The notes beneath the pieces were generated by a model, which ran no database searches, was not told where the DNA came from, and was given only the letters and a program-made list of their open reading frames with translations. This document shows positions 58,209-64,000 of a stretch of DNA of 64,000 nt, in pieces (the first letter of the stretch is position 1; each line of letters starts with the position of its first letter). This stretch comes from Ixodes scapularis. Lineage: Eukaryota > Arthropoda > Arachnida > Ixodida > Ixodidae. Location: assembly GCF_016920785.2 (NCBI RefSeq), contig NW_024609880.1, positions 54,688,121-54,752,120 of the forward strand, given 5' to 3'. A program made the position numbers and the translations under genes.

Positions 58209-58516
58209 TGTAATGTAGTGACAAGTTTCACTGTTTTAGCTATGTTTAGCGGACTTTGAGTTTTGGTTGTCAACTTTGTTATCTGTTTGTTACCGGATCA
58301 GCAAAGTAAAACCTACCAGTCGTAACCAAGACCGCGATGTGTTCGGCTCAAGTCATTAAGCCTAGTTCACATGCAGCGATTTTGGCCCTAGAGCGGCGCG
58401 ATTTCTGCCGTCGCGGCGCTCTGCCCAGCACCAGCAATTCTGCGGCACGAGCGCCGCGACGGCAGAAATCGCGCCGCTTTAGGGCCAAAATCGCTGCATG
58501 TGAAACCCGCTTTACA
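58209..58516 (+). repeat. 5' LTR, interrupted by a MITE
   Basis: LTR sequence runs 58209-58358, and its last two bases (CA) resume at 58515-58516, after the MITE and its duplicated TTA. It matches the 3' LTR except at two sites (GAG/GTG near 58259 and CTT/CCT near 58276). Confidence 0.9.
58359..58511. mobile_element. 153-bp MITE inside the 5' LTR (TTA target duplication)
   Basis: TTA occurs at 58356-58358 and 58512-58514. The insert folds almost entirely on itself: GTTCACATGCAGCGATTTTG at the left is matched by the right arm, and long arms run through CGCGATTTCTGCCGTCGCGG, with about 28 bases unpaired in the centre. A 3-bp TTA/TAA duplication is typical of PIF/Harbinger-type MITEs. Removing it conceptually leaves an LTR end equal to that of the 3' LTR. 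Confidence 0.88.
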
Positions 58517-58534
58517 ATTGGCGACGAGAAACTA
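58517..58534 (+). other. Primer-binding-site region of the Gypsy element
   Basis: Sequence starting ATTGGCGACGAGAAACT lies directly after the LTR CA. The TGGCGACGAG core is the kind of PBS seen in related Gypsy elements. Which tRNA it pairs with cannot be decided here. Confidence 0.55.
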
Positions 58535-58618
58535 AGCCTAAACGGCGACGTCCGTTAGAGAACAAAGAAAAACCCACGGCGGCAGAAGCGGCCACAGCGA
58601 CGGCACAGCGGCGGCAGT

Positions 58619-59410
58619 ATGACAACCAACGGCATCGGAGAATACCAGCTCGGAACAGGGAGCGCATGGGAAGAGTATGTCGAAAGGTTGGAGATGTACT
58701 GCGTGTGTCACAAGCTGGCTAGCGAAGAACAAAAGCGCGCGGTTTTACTCAGTTGCTGCGGCGCCGAAACGTACTCGCTCATAGTTACGCTGGTAAAGCC
58801 TAGTCGTCCGATGACAGCGAACTATGCAGACATTGTGGCAGCAGTGAAGTCGCACATGCACCCGCGGCCTTCCGAGCTCTACGCAAGATTCAAGTTTTAC
58901 ATACGGAATCAAGCGGCGGGGGAAAGCATCGCTGACTACGTGACAGCTCTCCGCAAGCTAGCGGGCGACTGTGAGTTCGGGGACAAACAGTTGCCGCTCG
59001 ATGTCATGCTCCGTGATCGCTTTGTGTGTGGAATTCGCAGCGAGGCGATACAACAGAGGCTGCTCGCCGAACACAAGTTGACGTTGGACGCGGCGTATGA
59101 CTTGGCGCTCACGGCGGAAGCCGCAGCCAGGCAGCTGAAGGACATCAACGAGGATCGAAGGACGGTCGTGGAAGGGGACGCCAGCGTGCATGCAACCGCA
59201 GAGAAGAGCTCGCCTCACGAAAAGAAAGAGAGTTGCTACCGTTGTAATGGTAAGCATCTTCCAACTTCATGCAAGTTCAAGACTTCGACATGTTATAAGT
59301 GTCAGAAGCTAGGGCACATCGCGGCAGCGTGTCGTTCGAAAAAAACAGGCGGTGAAGCCAGCGACGGGAAGCAAGCGTGGAAACGCAAAACAGGTGCACG
59401 AAGTGGATGA
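58619..59410 (+). CDS. Gypsy Gag (263 aa) with two zinc knuckles
   Basis: Intact frame. The N-terminal two thirds is a capsid-like helical domain (WEEYVERLEMYC, then YADIVAAVKSHM, ARFKFYIRNQAAGESIADYV and VMLRDRFVCGIRSEAIQQRL), the usual retrotransposon gag core that forms the particle. Near the C-terminus are CYRCNGKHLPTSC (C-X2-C-X3-H-X4-C, one residue short in the middle) and CYKCQKLGHIAAAC (standard CCHC), which bind the RNA genome. The frame overlaps pol by about 59 bases in a different frame, so pol expression would need a +1-type frameshift or equivalent. The start ATG follows a leader of about 100 bases after the LTR. Confidence 0.85.
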   Translation: MTTNGIGEYQLGTGSAWEEYVERLEMYCVCHKLASEEQKRAVLLSCCGAETYSLIVTLVKPSRPMTANYADIVAAVKSHMHPRPSELYARFKFYIRNQAAGESIADYVTALRKLAGDCEFGDKQLPLDVMLRDRFVCGIRSEAIQQRLLAEHKLTLDAAYDLALTAEAAARQLKDINEDRRTVVEGDASVHATAEKSSPHEKKESCYRCNGKHLPTSCKFKTSTCYKCQKLGHIAAACRSKKTGGEASDGKQAWKRKTGARSG

Positions 59411-62400
59411 GTTATTCTCCATCTGCGAGCTAACCGAGGCACCAAAGAAGTACATGGTCGAGGTTTCCATTGCAAATGAGCAAGTCACTATGGAAGTGGA
59501 CTCTGGTGCATCCTGTTCGATAGTCAGCGAAGACACGTTCAGGAAAATTGAAGCAAGCTCAAGAAAAAAGATCCCTATCGTGGAATCGAGCACCAAGCTG
59601 GTCACATGGTCCAGTGAAACGCTGCCGACCCTCGGTAAAGCGATGGTGGACGTCGTGTTTAGAGATCACGTTGCAACATTACCGTTGCTAGTGGTCGGAA
59701 GGCAAGGCAACAGTTTGTTGGGCAGGAACTGGTTTCCAGCGTTGGGGATTGGAGTGCAAGGCATCCAACAGCTGAGTAGCTCCGAAGAGGACCTAACGGA
59801 AGTTTTTCAGGAGATTTTCGGCAGCGACTTGCCAGGATTCACAGGAGCACCCCTTCACATTGAACTGAAAGATACCGCTGAGCCGAAGTTCCTCAAGTGT
59901 CGTCCAGTGCCATTTGCTCTTCGTGAAGACGTCAACAACGAGCTGGACCGCCTCCAGAAGCAAGGCATCTTGGAGCCTACCCAGTATGCCAGCTGGGCGA
60001 CGCCACTGGTAGTGGTAAGAAAAAAAGACGGGTCCCTGAGACGTACTGTGTGGGGATTATCGAAGTACGGTGAACAAGGCAGTGAAAAGCAATGTTTACC
60101 CTCTACCGACCACCACTGAAGTGTTTGCAGCAATAGGCACCAGCTGCATCTTCACAAAACTCGACCTCACGCAGGCCTACCAGCAGCTGACGCTGGACGA
60201 TGAGTCTGCAGAGCTCCTCACAATCAACACCTTGAAAGGACTTTACAGAGTCCGACGACTGCCTTTCGGTGTTTCGGCAGCGCCGGGACTGTTTCAGCGT
60301 GTCGTCGACAGTCTGATCTCTGGAATCCCTGGTGTTGTGGCGTACCTGGATGATATCATCATCTCGGGAAAAACAAAACAAGAGCACAACGAGCGTGTGG
60401 AGGCTGTGTTGCGACGGTTACAAGACGCCAGACTGAGGGTCAACAAGGACAAGTGCCAGTTTGGCAAGATAAGCATAGAGTACCTTGGACACAAGATCGA
60501 TGCTTCGGGGATTCACCCAAGTGCCAGCAATGTTGCAGCAATCCACAGCGCTCCAGCTCCAACTAACAAAAAAGAACTACAAGCCTTCTTGGGCATGGTG
60601 AACTTCTACAGTCGATTCCTGGAAGGGAAGGCAGAGGTTGCAGAGATTTTGCATCGCCTGCTAGACGACGGGCGTAAGTGGACCTGGACAAGGGAACACC
60701 AGAACGCTTTTGAAAGCCTCAAGAAACTGCTGACTTCCGAGTCACTTCTGGTGAAGTACGACACCAGTCGTCCTCTGGTGCTATGCTGTGACGCCTCACC
60801 AGTGGGGGTTGGAGCAGTGTTGGCACACCAAGACAACGACGGGAATGAGCTTCCTATCGCATATGCCTCACGTACTCTTGGCAAGAGCGAGCGGAATTAT
60901 GCACAAATCGACCGAGAAGGTCTTGCCGTTGTCTACGGGGTTAGACACTTTCACCAGTATCTGGCAGGAAGAAGTTTTACGATCATAACAGATCATAAGC
61001 CGCTACTGGGATTGTTTGGCACAGACAAGCGCATGCCTGAGGTCCTGTCACCTCGAATGCTACGGTGGACACTCCTGTTGAGTGCGTACAATTACCAGAT
61101 CAAGTACCGGAAGGGTCAAGACAACTCTAACGCGGATGGTCTAAGCCGGCTGCCACTGCCTGGAGATGTTGACGAACCAGCACCACCCGGTGACATCCTG
61201 TTGCTTGAAGCCATCCAGTACCCTCCACTTCTGGCTACTGACATTGCGGGCTTGACTGGAAAGGACACCGTGCTCTCAAGGGTGAAGCAGTGGGTGCTCA
61301 GCGGATGGCCCGATGACAGTTCTGGTGGAGACTTCGCACCATTCGAAGTGAGGCAAACAGAATTGTCAGTGCATCGAGACTGTTTGTTATGGGGTAACCG
61401 TGTCGTGATCCCCAAGGCGGCAAGGAGCCAAGTCCTACAGCTCTTGCACGCAAATCATCCTGGAATGACGGCGATGAAGGCAATGGCTCGTAGCCTAATC
61501 TGGTGGCCGAAACTCGATGAAGAGATAGAGGAGTTTGTGCGCTACTGCGACAAGTGCCAAGCCAACCGTCAGAGCGACCCCAAGGCACCAGTACACTTCT
61601 GGATTAAACCAGAGCAGCCCTGGAGCAGGTTGCACGTCGACTTCGCAGGTCCAGTTAAGGGCGAGGTCTTCTTGGTGATCGTCGATGCTTATTCGAACTG
61701 GGTGGAAGTAGATATCTTGCCATCGATGACCTCTACTGCCGTAATCAGGAGCCTGCGCAAGTGTTTTGCAACACATGGGTTGCCGGACGTCATTGTGTCC
61801 GATAATGGAACTGCATTCACCAGCCGAGAGATGCAAGACTTCCTCAAGCTCAATGCTGTCCGCTTTGTGCACACAGCTCCATACCACCCTGCAAGCAATG
61901 GCAGGGCAGAGCGGATGGTGAGGGAGGTGAAGGCGACACTCAAGAAGCAGCGGAGGGAGATACCCAGTGCAGAATCTTGCGATTTCTGTTCAAACAGCAC
62001 ACCACCCCCCACTCAGTGACCGGCAAGACACCAGCTGAGATCATGATGGGACGGAAGTTGCGTTCGCCCCTGGACAGGCTTCATCCGGATCGGATTAGAG
62101 AACCGGAGAGACCAGACCTAAAGGTGAAGAAGTTCCAAATAGGAGATGCGGTCTACATGAGAAGTTTCATCCCTGGCCCGCGATGGAAAGCAGCAAAGGT
62201 GGTTGCCATAATGGGCCCAGTCTCGTACAAAGTGCAGCAGGAGAACGGCGAGACTCATCGACGCCACCGTGACCAGCTGCGCAAGGCTTGGCTGGACGTG
62301 AGCATCAACCCAACGAGCCGGGACAAGGCTGTTCAACTGCCACCCATCACCTGTCGTCAAGAGCCAATGGAACAAGTGCCTTCACTAAATGCAGAGGTCC

Positions 62401-62480
62401 ATGACCAGACAAGTCCTCCCCCTCGAAGATCATCAAGACTGCGTCGACCAGTCTCCAGATTGGGACCTTATGTGTATTAA
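59352..62480 (+). pseudogene. Gypsy Pol: protease, RT, RNase H, integrase, with two frameshifts
   Basis: Three consecutive frames make one pol. 59352-60043: protease DSGASCSIVSED (residues 50-61) and the start of RT (LKCRPVPFALREDVNNELD, WATPLVVVRKKDGSLR). A one-base gain near 60044 shifts to the frame of 60070-62019: RT FTKLDLTQAYQQL, VVAYLDDIIIS (YLDD intact), RNase H CCDASPVGVGAVLAH and ITDHKPLLGLFG, then integrase with H-H-C-C (HANHPGMTAMKAM... YCDKCQ) and catalytic D, D, E in HVDFAGP, VSDNGTAFTS and NGRAERM. A one-base loss near 61960-61970 shifts back to 61977-62480: TGKTPAEIMMGRKLRSPLD, the GDAVYM SH3-like C-terminal region and a Ser/Arg-rich tail ending PYVY. All catalytic residues are present, but the protein cannot be made whole. 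Confidence 0.9.
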
Positions 62481-62503
62481 CTAACGAGACTGTGCACCTT
62501 ACT

Positions 62504-62516
62504 AAGAGGGGAGGGA
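62504..62516 (+). other. Polypurine tract of the Gypsy element
   Basis: AAGAGGGGAGGGA lies immediately before the TG of the 3' LTR, the expected place for the plus-strand primer. Confidence 0.8.
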
Positions 62517-62668
62517 TGTAATGTAGTGACAAGTTTCACTGTTTTAGCTATGTTTAGCGGACTTTGTGTTTTGGTTGTCAACCTTGTTATCTGTTTGTTA
62601 CCGGATCAGCAAAGTAAAACCTACCAGTCGTAACCAAGACCGCGATGTGTTCGGCTCAAGTCATTACA
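62517..62668 (+). repeat. 3' LTR (152 bp)
   Basis: Starts TGTAATGTAGTGACAAG and ends CAAGTCATTACA. It is followed by the target duplication GGAAT at 62669-62673. No AATAAA is seen, so the polyadenylation signal is unclear. Confidence 0.92.
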
Positions 62669-64000
62669 GGAATCATGACCACTTTCGCCGCTTTCCACTG
62701 CCTGGGTATTTTCCCTTTCTGCCAGCACTTGTTCAGAAATCGCGTTATTGCTGCGACCGCCTCCGTGTCCAGGTTTCGAAGCATCTTGTTCGTGACGCCA
62801 TCGGGACCGGGGGCCGACTTGGTCTTGAGGCCGCGTATGACGTCCGCGACTTCGTACTCTGCGATGTCTTCGTCGAGGAGGGCGTTCGCCTCTCCACGAT
62901 AGGTTGTTAGCTGTCTTCTCGGGTAGTTGCCGATGTATCGCTTACGGACGTCTTCTACCAAATCCGCCTCTCCCCCTTCGTGTCTCCTGATGATTTAGCA
63001 CAACTTGTTTCTCTGCGCGGTCTTGTTACCTTCCGGGTCGAGCAGATGGCGCAAGATGTTCCACGTCCTAGGCACGTTCGGCTGCCCGTCGAAGCCGTCG
63101 CACGTGTCATGCCACTGCTGCGACGTGACTTGGTTAGCCTGAGTCCTGCTGAGTTCAGCTATTCTTCTGCGCAAGCTCCTGTTTCCCTTCTGGGTTCGCA
63201 GTCTTTGCTCCAGCTTTGCCTTTGCCTCCCAGAGGTGTAGCAGTCGGCTGTCCGCCACTGTCACGTTCGCCTCTTCGGGAACGACTTTGGTCGCCCGCTC
63301 GGCTGCCGCTCTAAGGCTTTCCGACCACTCTTCGATATTTACGATGTCTTCGGTTCCGTATTCCTCGAGTATTTCCCTGAACGCGTCCCATTCCGTGATC
63401 TTGCACCGCTTACCTTTCGGCTTTGCCGGTCCTGCTGCAGTCGTGATGCAGAGGACGAAATGGTCGCTCCCGAGATCTTCCCACGTGTTGTACCACACAG
63501 AGTCTTCGGTGCCTTTTACGAAAGTGAGATATGGGGTCGTGTCTTGATTTCTGTGGTTACCCCGCCGCGTCGGTTGGTCTGGATCGGTGATGAGAGAGAG
63601 GCCGTACTCGTGCGAGTCGTTCCACAGGTTCCTCCCTTTGATTCTTTCCACTTGATACCCCCAATCTAGGTGTGGGGCGTTGAAGACCCCCGCGACAAGA
63701 AGTGTCTGCCCTTTGGCGATGTTCGTGGTTGCCTTGAAAAGGGAAGCGAATCTGTGCCTCTTCGAGGGGCTGCTCTAAACGTTCAAGACGAAGATGCTGC
63801 GCCTGTCTTTCTTCTCGTGCGATATGATTTCAATCAGGACGTGATCAACCGTGGATACCCCTGTTTCATGCTCTATGACCGGGATGTTCCTCTTCACCAT
63901 CGTCGTTACCAGTGTCTTGTCCTGCGCGTCCTTCCCGTATGACTTGTAGCCAAATAATTTTGCTAGTCTTTTTGGTTCTTGTAGGGCCACTACGTCCGGG
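62669..64000 (-). pseudogene. LINE pol, 5' half: endonuclease and RT N-terminus (runs off window)
   Basis: From the window edge leftwards the frame reads VALQEPKRLAKLFGY (endonuclease), then DKTLVTTMVKR and STVDHVLIEI. A TAG stop follows at 63775-63777 after SIFVLNV. The same frame continues with SSPSKRHRFASLFK and AGVFNAPHLDWG. There the family's GDFN catalytic motif reads GVFN (63679-63690), losing the Asp. SDHFVLCI near 63460 keeps the SDH motif. After the linker (stop near 62995) a new frame segment (62961 down) has KSAPGPDGVTNKMLRN and RQWKAAKVVMIP, the RT N-terminal motifs, cut at the LTR insertion. Non-functional. Confidence 0.85.

Larger units (their letters stand above)
58209..62668 (+). 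mobile_element. Ty3/Gypsy LTR retrotransposon inserted in the LINE
   Basis: Layout: 5' LTR (58209-58516, enlarged by a MITE), PBS region from 58517, gag 58619-59410, pol 59352-62480, polypurine tract, 3' LTR 62517-62668. LTRs are 152 bp without the MITE and end in the perfect inverted heptamer TGTAATG/CATTACA. Domain order protease, RT, RNase H, integrase is that of Ty3/Gypsy; two zinc knuckles, DSGA and the short LTRs suggest a Mag-like lineage (less sure). No envelope gene is seen. The two LTRs differ at two positions in about 150, so the insertion is fairly recent, but pol has two frameshifts. Confidence 0.92.
56010..64000 (-). mobile_element. RNase H-bearing LINE (I-superfamily type), split by an LTR element; 5' end outside window
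   Basis: The LINE reads right to left: endonuclease (64000 to about 63300), linker, RT (62960-62669, then 58203-57100), RNase H (about 56900-56480) and a C-terminal zinc-knuckle-like segment near 56270. The 3' end (about 56010-56035) carries AATAAATATTG followed by CACTACTACTA. The reading frame is interrupted exactly at 58208/62669 by the Gypsy element, with GGAAT repeated on both sides. The fusion of RT with an RNase H domain after an APE endonuclease is characteristic of I-superfamily LINEs. Confidence 0.82.

Noticed and set aside
63287..63942. Plus-strand frames near the window end
   Set aside because: They are antisense to the LINE endonuclease, whose minus-strand frame has family motifs.

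Overview
The window is animal nuclear DNA, most likely from a hard tick (inference). It shows spliced genes with GT-AG introns of up to several kb. The coding exons are small and GC-rich, sitting in AT-richer introns. The introns and flanks are packed with inverted-repeat DNA elements, LINE relics and one Ty3/Gypsy element. No bacterial features, CRISPR arrays, rRNA genes or convincing tRNA genes were seen.

Left and centre (1-41000): three host genes lie head to tail on the + strand. (1) The 3' part of WDR75 (exons from 1135 to 14650), a WD40 protein of the small-subunit ribosome processome. (2) A complete MMTAG2/C1orf35-like gene (17869-33078), a small basic nuclear protein. (3) A complete somatic cytochrome c gene (coding exons 38043-38226 and 40715-40860). 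Its likely promoter and untranslated first exon are near 35100-35306, with two perfect NRF-1-type sites and a palindromic CRE. Exon phases agree at every junction. The introns hold many inverted-repeat elements: TTAA-flanked families, pogo-like copies, a 1.3 kb element beginning CAGTGTTGC, and foldbacks. They also hold two LINE relics and tRNA-like SINE fragments.

Right (41000-64000): I recognise no host gene with confidence. A nearly full-length L2/CR1-type LINE lies on the - strand (about 45266-50520). Its ORF1 starts with four almost identical 297-bp in-frame monomers. Each monomer encodes a signal-peptide-like segment. They are followed by a 2A ribosome-skipping motif (DVELNPGP) and an L1-type ORF1 protein. 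ORF2 (endonuclease and RT) lies in the same frame, behind a single UGA, but carries two frameshifts.

From 56010 to the window end lies an RNase H-bearing LINE (- strand), disabled at several catalytic positions. It is split by a Ty3/Gypsy LTR element (58209-62668, + strand, GGAAT target duplication). The 5' LTR of that element was in turn invaded by a 153-bp MITE (TTA duplication) two bases before its end. The right third is therefore a three-layer nested insertion next to a LINE with an unusual secretion-signal plus 2A coding strategy.
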